From assembly GCA_027491155.1 (NCBI GenBank), contig JAIXWR010000026.1, positions 1 to 64,000 on the forward strand: a stretch of DNA of 64,000 nucleotides, read 5' to 3'. The first letter of the stretch is position 1. Every line of letters starts with the position of its first letter. Of this stretch, positions 25,846 through 36,088 are shown one piece after another. The position numbers were made by a program, and so were the translations under genes. This stretch comes from Verrucomicrobiaceae bacterium (GTDB taxonomy: Bacteria; Verrucomicrobiota; Verrucomicrobiia; Verrucomicrobiales; Akkermansiaceae). The notes beneath the pieces were generated by a model. The model ran no database searches, was not told where the DNA came from, and saw only the letters and a list, made by a program, of their open reading frames with translations.

Positions 25846-26343
25846 ATGAACCCCATGAAGCTGTCCGCCGTCCTTTGCCCGCTCCTCGCTTTCGCCCTGC
25901 CGGCTGCCGGCCAGCAATCCACCGGAGGACCGCCGCGCCCGCGGATGGTCCCGCCGCCAGCAGCGGCACAGCAAGCGGCGCCGGCCCGAGAATCCGATCT
26001 TCCGCACAACGTGGAGCTCACCCTGGAAGGATCCTTGTTCGGAACCGTCCCCACCGATTTCTCGGTGACCACCGGCGGAAGGACCGTGAACACCGACATG
26101 CCCTTGGAAGCCGATGGCCCTGTCCCGACCGTCGGAAGCTTCCAGGCGAACCTCACGCCGGGAGAGCCCTGGCAGGTAATGGTAAGCCTGGGCGTCCAGA
26201 TGCCCGTCAAGAACGGCAGTCACATCGAGTATCGCAACCTCACCCTGAACACCACCGTCCGCATCGCCCCCGGCAAGAAGGTGGTGCTGTGGCAAAAGGG
26301 CGAACAGAAGCTCACCCTGTCGATGGAGAAGGCGGAGGAGTAA
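25846..26343 (+). CDS. Exported protein of unknown function
   Basis: 165 aa. Signal peptide (MNPMKLSAVLCPLLAFALPAAG), a Pro/Gln/Ala-rich linker to about residue 50, then a compact beta-type domain with FGTVPTDFSVTTGG and HIEYRNLTLNTTVRI. No family recognised. It is divergent from the TonB receptor, with 147 nt between their starts, so it could share the iron-responsive promoter region. Confidence 0.7.
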   Translation: MNPMKLSAVLCPLLAFALPAAGQQSTGGPPRPRMVPPPAAAQQAAPARESDLPHNVELTLEGSLFGTVPTDFSVTTGGRTVNTDMPLEADGPVPTVGSFQANLTPGEPWQVMVSLGVQMPVKNGSHIEYRNLTLNTTVRIAPGKKVVLWQKGEQKLTLSMEKAEE

Positions 26344-26359
26344 GCGGCCGGCATTTTCT

Positions 26360-26514
26360 GGAGTACTGCGGCACGACGCAGCTTTGGCTTGGGGTGCGGC
26401 CTCCTTGCTCTGCCGGCCACGGATTGCCCTGGCGGCCGATCCGCGGCCGATCCGCGGCCGATGGTGTAGCGCGCTTCACCCCGATCCAAAGCGACGTCGT
26501 GCCGTCGCACTCCC
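26360..26514. repeat. Palindromic MITE/REPIN-like repeat, family C, copy 1
   Basis: Long imperfect inverted repeat. The left arm is TGCGGCACGACGCAGCTTTG (26366-26385), and the right arm (26479-26514) reads as its near reverse complement. The centre has three tandem CCGATCCGCGG-like units. A second copy lies at 57280-57424 in the opposite orientation. It fills most of the 301-nt gap before the alpha-2-macroglobulin gene. Confidence 0.8.
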
Positions 26515-26644
26515 AACCGAATCGCCCGCGAAGTTAAAACTTCCCGTCGCGATTTGAAGACGGTCATTGCAAATTTTCCTGCAAGGGATGACATGACTGC
26601 CGGCACGGATTTCGTATCTGTGCCGGTAATCCCATCCCACTCCC

Positions 26645-29600
26645 ATGCGCCCCATTGCCGTCTTGTTGGCGGGCCTCTTGATCCACGGTGCCACCGCCGC
26701 ACCTCGTCTCCACGTCTCGACGGAGTCTTTGGCTCCCGAAAGCACGATTGAACTGGTCCTCGACCATCCCGTCGCAGGTCCGGACCTGATTGGAAAAGAA
26801 GCCAAGAACGATTGGCTCGAGATCCAGCCCGCCTGGACCGGCACCTTGTTCTGGAAGGAGGCCAACGTCGCGGAATTCCGTCCCGCCACGGCCCCGCTGC
26901 TCGCCACGAACTATGCCTTCAAGTTGAAGGCGGGGCGCAAGCACCTCGACGGCACCGCGGTCCCCGCCGGGCCGGTGCGGACGATCGCCAGCCAGCCCTT
27001 CCAGGTCGACTACGCGAGCCTGCTCGAACGCTACGAGGACGACTGGACCCCGCGCACCGCGGCTTATTTCCTGCGCTTCAACGGCGACGTCTCGCCGCAG
27101 CAGGCCGCTTCCTTCCTCTTCTACGAGGCCGACGGCGGCCTGCGCGTCGCCGCGAAAACCGAGCGCGCGACCTTCGGCCGGCTGAAGCAGCCCGGCTACC
27201 TCGGCGCCTCGTGGAGCGAACGCTTCGCCCGCCGCGGCCAGCCCGCCGCCACGCCGGAGCTGAAGCCCGAACTCGAACTGCCGAACGGCCTGATCGTCAC
27301 CCCGCTCCAGCCGCTGCCCACCGGCAAGAACTGGCGCCTTTCGATGCTCGCCGGCCTGCCCGATGCCGGCGGCAAGGCGAAGTTCGCCGCCGACTCGACG
27401 CGCCATATCGGCGACATCGATCCGCTGAAGGTCGAAAGCCTCGCCGCCCGCGTGACCGCCGACGCCCCGCGCCGGATCGTGGCCGATTTCAATGCCAAGC
27501 TGCCGGTGGACCTCGCGCCCGCGCTGGTCAAGGTGGAGCCCGAACCGAAGGACTTCCGCATCGAGGTCCGCGAGGATGAGATCCACTTGCTCGGCGACTT
27601 TTCGACCGGCGACCAGTGGAATGTCACGCTGGCTGCCGAGATCGCCTCGAAGGACGGCCGCGCGCTCGGCCAGCCGCTTTCGAAGGTGCTCGTCTTCAAA
27701 CCGCTCCAGCCCGAACTCGCGATCGCCAGCCAGGATGAAAGCCAGCTCGCCTCCGGCAACCGCAGCTACCGCATCCAGACGGTCAACCTGGAGCGCGTGA
27801 AAGTCCGCGTGAAGCGGCTCGACGGCACCCAGCTCATCCGCGCCCAGCAAGGCTACCGCCACTACACCGGCGTCGGCCCCGACGGCAAGGAGCTGAAACC
27901 GACCCAGCTCATTCCCTACGAAATGATGGGCGGCGAGACGGTCGCCGAATTCGAGGTCCCGATGACCAATGCCCTCGATACCACCCAGCCGCTGGTGCTC
28001 GACTGGGACAAGGTGCTCGCCGGTCAGGCGCAGCCCTACACGCTGGGCTTCCCGAAAGAAGCGACGCCCGCCGTGCCCGCCGCGAAAGCTCCCGCCGCCT
28101 TCTTCCTGGAAATCGCCGGCACTCCGAAACCCGGCACCAAGGTCGAGGACGACAATCCGAACAACGACGACTACGAAACGCCGAAGTTCCCGGTCGCCCA
28201 GGCGCTCGTCCAGCTCACCGACCTCGGCCTCGCGTGGAAGATCATCGACGGCGAAGCCCGCGTGTTCGCCTTCTCGCTGCTGACCGGCAAGCCGCTCGCC
28301 GGCGTCGAACTCACGACCTTCGGCGAGGACGCGAAAGCCCTGCCGCACGCCGCGAAGACCGGCCCGGACGGCATGGCGAGCCTGCCCCGCGACGCCGCGG
28401 CGCGCCACCTCCAGGCCACTCTCGGCGACGACCGCTACACCGTGGCCTACGACAGCACCTTGCCGACCGTCGGCCTCTGGCGCTTCCCGGTCCGCTACTC
28501 GTGGGAACCGACCCCGCTCGAACAACGCCGCGTCTTCCTTTTCACCGACCGCTCGCTCTACCGCCCCGGCGAGACGGTGCACCTGAAAGGCATCGTCCGC
28601 CGCCAGGATGGCAACGCGATCACCGCCCAGCCCGCCGCCCCGTCGCGCATTGTCGTGACCGACCCGACCAACCGCGAGATCCTCGCCAAGGAGATCACGG
28701 TCGCCCCGTCCGGCGGCTTCGACCTCAGCTTCGAGCTGCCCGCGGAGAAGACCGGCTACCACCGCATCCGCTTTGAGTATCCCGAGGAGCTCGCCAAGCT
28801 CGAAGGCCTCGAGGACTGGTCGGAGCGCGCCTTGATCGAGAACAACGCCGTCTTCGAAACCGGCCTGCGGGTCGAGGAGTTCCGCCGCAATGCCTTCGAA
28901 CTCGCCCACACCCTGACCCCGCCGGCCATCGGCGCCAAGGAAGTCGCGCTCGACCTCAAGGCCGGCTATTATCAGGGCCAGCCGGTCGCCAAGGGCGAGG
29001 TGCAGGTCTACACCCACGTCAACGAGACCAACTTCTACCCGGAACGCTTCCGCGATTTCCTCTTCGGCGACCACCGCACGCAGGACTTCGGCTACTGGTA
29101 TCACTACTTCGGATATCGTTGGGAGGACGACCACGGCTCGCGCCGCTCCGACAGCGAGGCTTCCAAGACCGTGCTCGCCGACGATGGCACCGCGCGCATC
29201 GTCGCCAAGCTGCCCGATGCCGAATTCCCGATGGCCCGCGAGGTGAGCATCTCGACCGAGGTGACCGATGCGAACCGGCAGACGCTCAATCACAGCACCG
29301 AAGCCGTCGTTCACCCCGCCTCGGTCTATGTCGGTATTTCCCGCCTCGACCGCCTGGTCCGTGCCGGCGACCGGCTGCCGCTGGGCATCGTCGCGGTGAA
29401 GCCGGACGGCACCGCCTTCGATGGCGAGCTGAAATTCGAGGCCAAGCTGTCCCGCGAGGTCAACGAACAGGTCCGCATCGAAGGCGAGAACGGTCAGACC
29501 GCCCTGCGCAATGAAACGCGCCGCGAGGAGCTCTCCACCACCGCGCTGACGCTTTCCGGCGGCGAGGGCACCCAGTTCCTCTTCGCCCCGGCCCAGGCGG

Positions 29601-32422
29601 GGCTCCACCAGATCGAGCTCCGCGGCAGCGACCCCGAGGGCCGGCCTTTCGCCACCGCGATGACGATCCACGTTTACGGTGGCGACGAATATCCGTGGGC
29701 CTACGAGGACGGCGTGCGGATCAAGCTGGTGCCCGAGAAGAAGCTCCACCGCCCCGGCGACACCGCCCGCGTGCTGGTGCTTTCGCCGATCGAAGGCACC
29801 GCGCTGGTCACCGTCGAGCGCGAGAAGGTGCTGCGCTCCTTCATGGTCGAGCTCAAGGCCGACAAGCCGGTGATCGAGATCCCGCTCAGCGACGAAGACG
29901 CGCCGAACGCCTTCGTCTCGGTGCTGGTCATCAAGGGCGCCCAGGACAGCGCGCGGCAGTTCAAGGAGCCGCAGCTCCGGCTCGGCTACTGCGAGCTGAT
30001 GGTCGAGAACGTCCGCGACAAGCTGGCGGTGAAGCTCGACGTCCCCGCCGAAAGCGTGCTGCCCGGCCAGGAGGTCGCGCTTACGGGAACCATCGTACTT
30101 CCCGGCGGCCAGCCCGCCGCCAACGCCGAAGTCACCCTCTACGCCGAGGACGAAGGCACCCTCGCGGTGATGGGCTATGAAACGCCCGACCCGATGGCCC
30201 ACTTCTACGATCCCCGCGAGCTGCGGGTGAACTGCGGCACCACGCTGGACGACTTCATCCCCGAATCCCCCGACGAGCAGACCTTCTACAACAAGGGCTT
30301 CTTCATCGGCGGCGGCGACGGCGAGCTGGGCGGCATGCCCCCGGCGATGCGGCGCGACTTCAATCCCTGCGCCGGCTGGCAGCCCGCCCTCGTCACGGAC
30401 GCCGCGGGCAAGTTCACCTCCACCTTCAAGATGCCCGACACGCTGACCCGCTACCGGGTGATTGCCGTCGCGCACCACGGCGAAAGCCGCTTCGGCCACG
30501 CCGAGGCCGCGCTGGTGGTCAACAAGCCGCTGATGATCGAACCGCAGGCCCCGCGCTTCGCCAACGAAGGCGACACGCTCGATGTCCGCGCGCTGGTTCA
30601 GAACGCCTCGGAGTTCTCCGGCACCTGGAAGATCACCTTCACCGCCAACCCGCCCGCCTCGGAACCGGTCGCCGTCATCGCCGGTGCGGAGAGCGAGAAA
30701 ACCCTGACCATCGCCGCCGGCGGATCCGCCCCGGTGATCTTCCCGGTCGCGTTCAAGAACACCGGCGAGGCCGTCATTTCCTGGAAGGCCGTGCCGGTCT
30801 CGCTCGAGGGCGCGGAACTCACGCCGGTGCTCTCCACCAAGCTGGCCGACCAGGTCGAGTCGCGCTTCACCGTCCAATACCCGGTCCCGCTGCTCCACCA
30901 GGTGAAGCTCCACAACATCACCGCCGGCAAGACCAACCTGCTCGACGGGCTCGATCCCGCCCTGCTGAATGGCCGCGGCCGCCTCGAGCTGGAATTCTCC
31001 CGCTCGCTGCTCTCGGAGGCCGCCGGCTCGGTCGACTACCTGCTGAGCTACCCCTACGGCTGCGTGGAACAGACGACCTCGTCGATGATGCCCTGGCTCG
31101 CCGTCGACCAGCTCCGCGAGGTGGTGCCTTCCTTCGCGAAATACCCGGAAGCCAAGGTGAAGGACGCGCTGCAGAAGGGCGTCGACCGCCTGCTCTCGAT
31201 GCAGCTTGCCGACGGCGGCTTCAGCTACTGGCCGGGCAGCCGCGAGACCGTCCCCTGGGCCAGCGCCTACGCCGGGCTCGGGCTGGTGCTCGCCGCGGAC
31301 AACGGGGCGATCGTCCCTGAAGCCGCCATCGCCGCGCTCGGCAACCACCTCGAAGCCTCGCTGCGCGGAATCGGCACGTCCAACTCGGCCTACGACCTCG
31401 AGAACGTCTGCCGCGCCGTGTGGGTGCTCGCCATCATCGACCGCGAGGTCGCCGCCTACATCAACACGCTGAAGGACCGCATGGCCGACCTCAGCCCGCG
31501 CGCCCGCTGCCTGCTCGCCCTTGCCGCGAAGTCCGCCGGAGCCGGCGACCCCGCCGCGATCCTGCGCGACAAGACGAAGTTCCGCCTCAAGGAAGACGGC
31601 TGGATGCCCTGGCAGAACGACAGCGCGATGACCCTGCTCGCCTGGTCCGCCGTCGATGCCGGCGGCAAGGAAGCCACCGCCGCCATGGAGAAGCTCATCC
31701 GCGACCGCAATCCGTACGGCCATTGGAACACCACCTGGGTCAACGCCTGGTCCTTGCTCGCCCTGGCCACCTATGCGGAGAACCACGACGAGACCCAACC
31801 CGCCACCGTGACGCTGACCACCGCCGACGGCCCGAAGACGATCACGCTGGAAGCCGGCAAGCCCGCCGCGGCGCTCGATTTCCCGCTCGGCGCGGATCTC
31901 GCCCTTTCCGCCACCTCGGACCAAAGCGCCTACATCCGCGTGAAGCTCGCCTCAAAGCCCGAACTCGTGCCGCAGAAGCCGGTCGCGAGGAACGGCCTGC
32001 AGATCACCCGCTTCTACGAACGCGTGAAGCCCGACGGCAGCACCGAACCGCTGGAAGCGGCCAAGCTCGGCGACCTGGTACGCATCACCCTGCGCGTCGA
32101 TCTTCCTGTCGACGACTCGCGCTATCTGATCGTCGAAGACCGCCTGCCCGCGATCTTCGAGGCCGTGAACAACGACTTCGCCAGCCAGGCCGCCCCCGGC
32201 AACGCCGGCGCGACCAGCGAGAAAAGCTGGAGCGTTTCCCACCGCGAGCTCCGCTCCGACCGCGCGATGTTCTTCTTCGACCGGGTCTGGCAGCGCGGCC
32301 GCCAGGAAGTCGTCTACCTCGCCCGCTGCACCATGGAAGGCAAGGCCGTCGCCCCGCCCGCGAAGGTGGAGTCGATGTACGACCCCGATAACACCGCGCT
32401 CTCCGCATCGAGGGAGTTCTAA
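26645..32422 (+). CDS. Bacterial alpha-2-macroglobulin with thioester
   Basis: 1925 aa, a usual length for the family. Signal peptide without a lipobox Cys. MG-type beta domains follow, including RVFLFTDRSLYRPGETVHLKGI (about 630), and a bait-like region before TLDDFIPESPDEQTFYNKG. The thioester motif YPYGCVEQTTS has Cys near residue 1473, followed by the alpha-alpha toroid (WPGSRETVPWASAYAGLGL) and a receptor-like C-terminal domain. It traps attacking proteases in the periplasm. It is followed by pbpC, the classic partner thought to repair peptidoglycan after breach. Confidence 0.93.
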   Translation: MRPIAVLLAGLLIHGATAAPRLHVSTESLAPESTIELVLDHPVAGPDLIGKEAKNDWLEIQPAWTGTLFWKEANVAEFRPATAPLLATNYAFKLKAGRKHLDGTAVPAGPVRTIASQPFQVDYASLLERYEDDWTPRTAAYFLRFNGDVSPQQAASFLFYEADGGLRVAAKTERATFGRLKQPGYLGASWSERFARRGQPAATPELKPELELPNGLIVTPLQPLPTGKNWRLSMLAGLPDAGGKAKFAADSTRHIGDIDPLKVESLAARVTADAPRRIVADFNAKLPVDLAPALVKVEPEPKDFRIEVREDEIHLLGDFSTGDQWNVTLAAEIASKDGRALGQPLSKVLVFKPLQPELAIASQDESQLASGNRSYRIQTVNLERVKVRVKRLDGTQLIRAQQGYRHYTGVGPDGKELKPTQLIPYEMMGGETVAEFEVPMTNALDTTQPLVLDWDKVLAGQAQPYTLGFPKEATPAVPAAKAPAAFFLEIAGTPKPGTKVEDDNPNNDDYETPKFPVAQALVQLTDLGLAWKIIDGEARVFAFSLLTGKPLAGVELTTFGEDAKALPHAAKTGPDGMASLPRDAAARHLQATLGDDRYTVAYDSTLPTVGLWRFPVRYSWEPTPLEQRRVFLFTDRSLYRPGETVHLKGIVRRQDGNAITAQPAAPSRIVVTDPTNREILAKEITVAPSGGFDLSFELPAEKTGYHRIRFEYPEELAKLEGLEDWSERALIENNAVFETGLRVEEFRRNAFELAHTLTPPAIGAKEVALDLKAGYYQGQPVAKGEVQVYTHVNETNFYPERFRDFLFGDHRTQDFGYWYHYFGYRWEDDHGSRRSDSEASKTVLADDGTARIVAKLPDAEFPMAREVSISTEVTDANRQTLNHSTEAVVHPASVYVGISRLDRLVRAGDRLPLGIVAVKPDGTAFDGELKFEAKLSREVNEQVRIEGENGQTALRNETRREELSTTALTLSGGEGTQFLFAPAQAGLHQIELRGSDPEGRPFATAMTIHVYGGDEYPWAYEDGVRIKLVPEKKLHRPGDTARVLVLSPIEGTALVTVEREKVLRSFMVELKADKPVIEIPLSDEDAPNAFVSVLVIKGAQDSARQFKEPQLRLGYCELMVENVRDKLAVKLDVPAESVLPGQEVALTGTIVLPGGQPAANAEVTLYAEDEGTLAVMGYETPDPMAHFYDPRELRVNCGTTLDDFIPESPDEQTFYNKGFFIGGGDGELGGMPPAMRRDFNPCAGWQPALVTDAAGKFTSTFKMPDTLTRYRVIAVAHHGESRFGHAEAALVVNKPLMIEPQAPRFANEGDTLDVRALVQNASEFSGTWKITFTANPPASEPVAVIAGAESEKTLTIAAGGSAPVIFPVAFKNTGEAVISWKAVPVSLEGAELTPVLSTKLADQVESRFTVQYPVPLLHQVKLHNITAGKTNLLDGLDPALLNGRGRLELEFSRSLLSEAAGSVDYLLSYPYGCVEQTTSSMMPWLAVDQLREVVPSFAKYPEAKVKDALQKGVDRLLSMQLADGGFSYWPGSRETVPWASAYAGLGLVLAADNGAIVPEAAIAALGNHLEASLRGIGTSNSAYDLENVCRAVWVLAIIDREVAAYINTLKDRMADLSPRARCLLALAAKSAGAGDPAAILRDKTKFRLKEDGWMPWQNDSAMTLLAWSAVDAGGKEATAAMEKLIRDRNPYGHWNTTWVNAWSLLALATYAENHDETQPATVTLTTADGPKTITLEAGKPAAALDFPLGADLALSATSDQSAYIRVKLASKPELVPQKPVARNGLQITRFYERVKPDGSTEPLEAAKLGDLVRITLRVDLPVDDSRYLIVEDRLPAIFEAVNNDFASQAAPGNAGATSEKSWSVSHRELRSDRAMFFFDRVWQRGRQEVVYLARCTMEGKAVAPPAKVESMYDPDNTALSASREF

Positions 32423-32435
32423 CAAAACGGGACGT

Positions 32436-32581
32436 GTACTGGACCGCAGCCGAAGCGCAGCGGAGACGGACTCCGAAGATTCAATCCCATTTTCCGCAGT
32501 CAAACTTTAGTCCGCTCGAAGCCTCCCCGAATGCCGGCCTCATCCTCATCCGGGCGGACTGAAGTCCGCGGTCCCGGTCAC
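32436..32581. repeat. Palindromic repeat, family B, copy 1 (interrupted)
   Basis: Starts GTACTGGACCGC and ends GCGGACTGAAGTCCGCGGTCC-like, as in the 42536-42611 copy read in reverse complement. About 55 extra nt sit in the left arm before CTTTAGTCCGCTCG. It occupies the leader between the alpha-2-macroglobulin stop and the pbpC GTG start, ending about 5 nt before the start codon, so it may influence pbpC expression. Confidence 0.75.
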
Positions 32582-32586
32582 TGCCC

Positions 32587-34854
32587 GTGAAACCCCGCAA
32601 GCTTCTCCGCCGCAAGCGCATCCTCCTCCCGGGGACCGCGCTTGCGGCGGCCTTGTTCGGCTGGCTCCTCCTCCCGCTCTGCTTCCCGCTTCCCGCCGCT
32701 CTAACAGAAAATCCGTCGGCGTCCCCCGTCCTGCTCGACCGCCACGGCAAGCCGCTCCGCCACCTTGTCCTGCCCGACTTCACCCGCAGCAGCCCGGTTC
32801 CCCTCGACCAGGTCCCCGCCGACCTCGTCGCCTGCACCCTGGCCGCGGAAGACAAGCGATTCCGCTCCCACGGCGGGATCGACCTGCTCGCCACCGCCCG
32901 CGCCGCCAAGGACGCCGTGCTCCACCGCCGCAGCGTTTCCGGCGCATCCACCATCACCCAGCAACTCGTCAAACTCTCCTCCCCGCCCGCCCCGCGCACC
33001 CTCCGCACCAAGCTCCGCGAGGCACTGGTCGCCCGGCATCTGGAAATGAAGTGGTCGAAGGACGAGATCCTTTCCGCCTACCTCAACCGGCTGCCCTACG
33101 GCAACCATCGTACCGGACCGGCCGAAGCCGCCCGCTTCTACTTCCAGAAGCCCCTCGCCGACCTCTCCCTCGGCGAAAGCGCCCTGCTCGCCGGGCTGCC
33201 GCAGGCGCCCAGCCGGCTCAATCCGGTCAAACACCCCGCCCGGGCCCTGGCCCGCCGCGGCGTCGTGCTCGACCGCCTCGCCGCCACCTACGATGCCTCC
33301 CGTATTTCCTCCGCCCGCGCCGAAGGCATCAACCTCCGCCCGCTTCCGGAGAAGACGCTCGCCCCCTGGCTGCCCGCATCCTTCGACGCCGCGTCCGGCG
33401 ACACCCGGCTGACCCTCGACGCCGCCCTCCAGCAGGACGTCGAGGCCATCGTCCGCGAGGAACTCGACAAGCTGTCCGCCTCCAACCTCAAGCATGCCGC
33501 CGTGGTCGTCCTCGACAACGAAACGCGCGAGATCCTCGCCCTCGTTTCCTCCGGCGACTGGCGCGACCCCGACGGCGGCCAGATCAATGGCGCGCTGGTC
33601 CCGCGCTCCCCAGGCTCCGCGCTCAAGCCCTTCACCTGGCTGCTCGCCTTCGAGAAGGGAGGACTGCATCCGGGCTCGATCGTCGCCGACATCCCGACCC
33701 GCTTCCGCACGAAGGAGGGCCTCGATGCTCCTGAAAACTACGACCGCACCTTCCGCGGCCCCGTCACCGTCCGCGAGGCCCTCGCTTGCTCGCTGAACGT
33801 CCCCGCAATGCGCGCCCTCAACGACCTCGGCGGCCCGCGCCCACTGCACAAGCTTCTGTTAGATCTCGGCCTCGACAGCATCGGCCCCGACCCCGCGCCC
33901 TACGGCCTCGGCCTCACCCTCGGCAACGCCCCGGTGCGCCTGCTGGATCTCACCAACGCGTATGCCACCCTGGCGGAGGGCGGAGCCTACCGTGGCTGCG
34001 GCATCCTGCCGCAAGCCTCACCTGTTCCGGCAACTTCCCACTTCAGCAACACCTCCGCCTACCTCATCGCCGACATCCTCGCCGACCCCGTGGCCCGCGC
34101 CCCGTCCTTCGGCCGACGCGGGCCGCTCGAGCTGCCTTTCCCCTGCGCGGCGAAAACCGGTACCTCGTCCGACTTCCGCGACAACTGGTGCCTCGGCTTC
34201 ACGGGAAAGTTCACCGTCGGCGTCTGGGCGGGCAATTTCGACAACTCACCGATGAAGGGCCTCTCCGGCGTCGCCGGCGCCGGGCCCGTCTTCCACCGCA
34301 CCATGCTCCGCCTCCACCGCGACGTGAAAGCGGAGTGGCTGGCGCGTCCCGCCGGCCTGGTCGAGGTGGTGCTCGATCCCTTGACGGGGAAGAGGATGAC
34401 AGATCTGTCCTTGGTAGCTTCAGCGAAGAAGGATGGCAGACCTGTCCTTCTCCCCAGCGATCGCCTCCCGCTCGCTTCCTCCCCCTCCGACCGCGACGCG
34501 GAAGGCCGCGTGCTACTGGATTCATCGTACGCCGAATGGTTCGCCTCGGAGCACAACCGCCGCCGCTCCGAGTTCGCGCTGGCCGTGGACCGTCCCGCCG
34601 AGCTGCCGCTCCGCGTCCTGGCCCCGCGCGACGGCACGACCTACCTGCTCGATCCCGAACTGCCGAACGGCGGCGTGCTCCACCTCGCCACCAACCTTCC
34701 GGCCGAAGCCGCCTGGTCCAGCGAAACGCTGCAAGTCACGCCCGGCGGGGTCGAGGCCCTCGCCCACCTGAAGCCCGGCCGCCACGTGCTGACGGTGACC
34801 GACAAGCGCAACGGCTCGAAGCGCGAGGTGACCATCCACGTGGAGCAGCGCTGA
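32587..34854 (+). CDS. pbpC: Penicillin-binding protein 1C
   Basis: 755 aa, GTG start. Membrane anchor (11-34), then the GT51 glycosyltransferase domain with catalytic Glu88 in AAEDKRFRSHGGID and GASTITQQLVK. The transpeptidase domain has SxxK as S344-A-L-K in SPGSALKP, SxN as SLN, and KTGT. A BiPBP_C-like C-terminal beta domain completes it. It polymerises peptidoglycan at the inner membrane. Pairing with the upstream alpha-2-macroglobulin is the well-known yfhM-pbpC arrangement. Confidence 0.95.
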   Translation: MKPRKLLRRKRILLPGTALAAALFGWLLLPLCFPLPAALTENPSASPVLLDRHGKPLRHLVLPDFTRSSPVPLDQVPADLVACTLAAEDKRFRSHGGIDLLATARAAKDAVLHRRSVSGASTITQQLVKLSSPPAPRTLRTKLREALVARHLEMKWSKDEILSAYLNRLPYGNHRTGPAEAARFYFQKPLADLSLGESALLAGLPQAPSRLNPVKHPARALARRGVVLDRLAATYDASRISSARAEGINLRPLPEKTLAPWLPASFDAASGDTRLTLDAALQQDVEAIVREELDKLSASNLKHAAVVVLDNETREILALVSSGDWRDPDGGQINGALVPRSPGSALKPFTWLLAFEKGGLHPGSIVADIPTRFRTKEGLDAPENYDRTFRGPVTVREALACSLNVPAMRALNDLGGPRPLHKLLLDLGLDSIGPDPAPYGLGLTLGNAPVRLLDLTNAYATLAEGGAYRGCGILPQASPVPATSHFSNTSAYLIADILADPVARAPSFGRRGPLELPFPCAAKTGTSSDFRDNWCLGFTGKFTVGVWAGNFDNSPMKGLSGVAGAGPVFHRTMLRLHRDVKAEWLARPAGLVEVVLDPLTGKRMTDLSLVASAKKDGRPVLLPSDRLPLASSPSDRDAEGRVLLDSSYAEWFASEHNRRRSEFALAVDRPAELPLRVLAPRDGTTYLLDPELPNGGVLHLATNLPAEAAWSSETLQVTPGGVEALAHLKPGRHVLTVTDKRNGSKREVTIHVEQR

Positions 34855-34871
34855 ACGCCGCGCCTCCCCGT

Positions 34872-35276
34872 TCACCCGTCCCGCCGGCTGTTTTCCTTCA
34901 ACTGCCGCAACAGCTTGGTCTCCCGGTCGGTCATCGGGTAGGGCCCCGCGAAGTCGATCAGCGTGCCGGGGCTGCGGCGGGTCCGGCAGGCGAAGGCGCG
35001 GCGGGTGTCGAGGTAGTAGAGGATCAGGTACTGCCGGTCGTCGCTGGAAGTCTCCGCGATGAAGTCCGGCATGCCTTTTCCCTTGAGGAAGTTCCCGAGG
35101 TCCGGATGCGCCGCGGATTGATAGACCAGCCGCCGGTGGCCCAGCGTCTCGGGTGACTCCCGCACCAGCATGATCCGGTCCTTGGCCGCCCGTTCCGACC
35201 ACCCCGCGTCCCAGCCGCGGCGCACCGGGGCGCAGGCGGGGATGAAGAGCAGGGTCAGCAGCAGCGCAATTCTCAT
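34872..35276 (-). CDS. Small lipoprotein of unknown function
   Basis: 134 aa. Lipobox FIPAC near residue 15 predicts a lipid-anchored envelope protein. The mature part includes RQYLILYYLDTRRAFACR, like SmpA/BamE-type small outer-membrane lipoproteins, but the match is too loose to name it. It overlaps the protease gene by 4 nt (ATGA), so translation is coupled. Confidence 0.7.
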   Translation of the reverse strand: MRIALLLTLLFIPACAPVRRGWDAGWSERAAKDRIMLVRESPETLGHRRLVYQSAAHPDLGNFLKGKGMPDFIAETSSDDRQYLILYYLDTRRAFACRTRRSPGTLIDFAGPYPMTDRETKLLRQLKENSRRDG

Positions 35277-36085
35277 GGGACCATCGATACGGCGGGCATC
35301 AGGTGCTTGTTGCGGCGGCGATCGCGGTCGATCACCCCCTCAAGCGCCCGCACGTTCGGACGGTTCGCTTCGGATTCAATGAAAAACGCGGTGTCCAGCG
35401 GCACCAGGAACTCGACCGCCGAGTTCACCCCGACCAGACGGCCGCGGGCATCGATCACCGCGCCGCCGCTGTCTCCCGGCTCCAGCGGGATGTCGTGCTT
35501 GAAGCGCGCGCCCTTGCCCGGCGGGATGGCGGTCACCAGCTTGCCCGGCTCGCTGCGGAAGCCGGTGGCGATGCCGGAATGGACCACCGGCGTGCCGGCG
35601 GGCAGCCAGCGGTCGGACGGCGTCCAGTCGTAGTGGCGCGGGGTCGCGATCGGGATGTGAAGCAGCGCGAGGTCGGTGGACCCGGAGCGCCAGACGATGC
35701 GCGCCTTGGTCGCCCGCAGCCGTCCCTGCTGGCCGTGGATGATGAAGATGTTCTTGCCCGCGGATCGTGAAAGCACGTGGTCCGCGGTGAGGAAATAGCC
35801 GTCCGGCGAGATCGGGATGCCGGATCCGCCGTCCGCGTCCTCGGGCCCGCGGCCTTCGGTGAAGCGGCTCTCGATCCAGGGATCCAGCTCGTTCTTCGAG
35901 GAGATCACCACCGCGGTCAGCCGGACCGCCGCCTGCCGCATCACCTCGCGCCCGGGACGGGTCGGGTCCGGCGGGGGAACGGGCGGGGAAAACGAGCACG
36001 CCGGCAAGCAGGCCGCCGCCAGCGCGGCCAAGGTCAAACGTGCGAGGAAAATCATCCGCGGAAAGTAGAGCAAATCCTTCCCCAT
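35273..36085 (-). CDS. Trypsin-like serine protease, periplasmic
   Basis: 270 aa; the ATG at 36055 is an alternative start with a tidier signal peptide. A possible lipobox is LPAC. The trypsin/DegP-like core has catalytic His in YFLTADHVL, Asp in STDLALLHI and Ser in EPGDSGGAVID. There is no PDZ domain, so it is not a full HtrA. It would act in the periplasm or envelope. It begins 4 nt after the mutY stop and overlaps the small lipoprotein, making a three-gene unit. Confidence 0.85.
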   Translation of the reverse strand: MGKDLLYFPRMIFLARLTLAALAAACLPACSFSPPVPPPDPTRPGREVMRQAAVRLTAVVISSKNELDPWIESRFTEGRGPEDADGGSGIPISPDGYFLTADHVLSRSAGKNIFIIHGQQGRLRATKARIVWRSGSTDLALLHIPIATPRHYDWTPSDRWLPAGTPVVHSGIATGFRSEPGKLVTAIPPGKGARFKHDIPLEPGDSGGAVIDARGRLVGVNSAVEFLVPLDTAFFIESEANRPNVRALEGVIDRDRRRNKHLMPAVSMVP

Positions 36086-36088
36086 GGC

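Noticed and set aside
26434-26463. Tandem CCGATCCGCGG units suggesting a CRISPR-like array
   Set aside because: Only three contiguous units without spacers, inside a palindromic intergenic repeat. No cas genes in the window.
26564-31924. Very long minus-strand open frame (1786 codons)
   Set aside because: It lies antisense to the alpha-2-macroglobulin gene. High GC removes stop codons from the opposite strand. Composition is repetitive Gly/Ala/Arg/Val without domain motifs.
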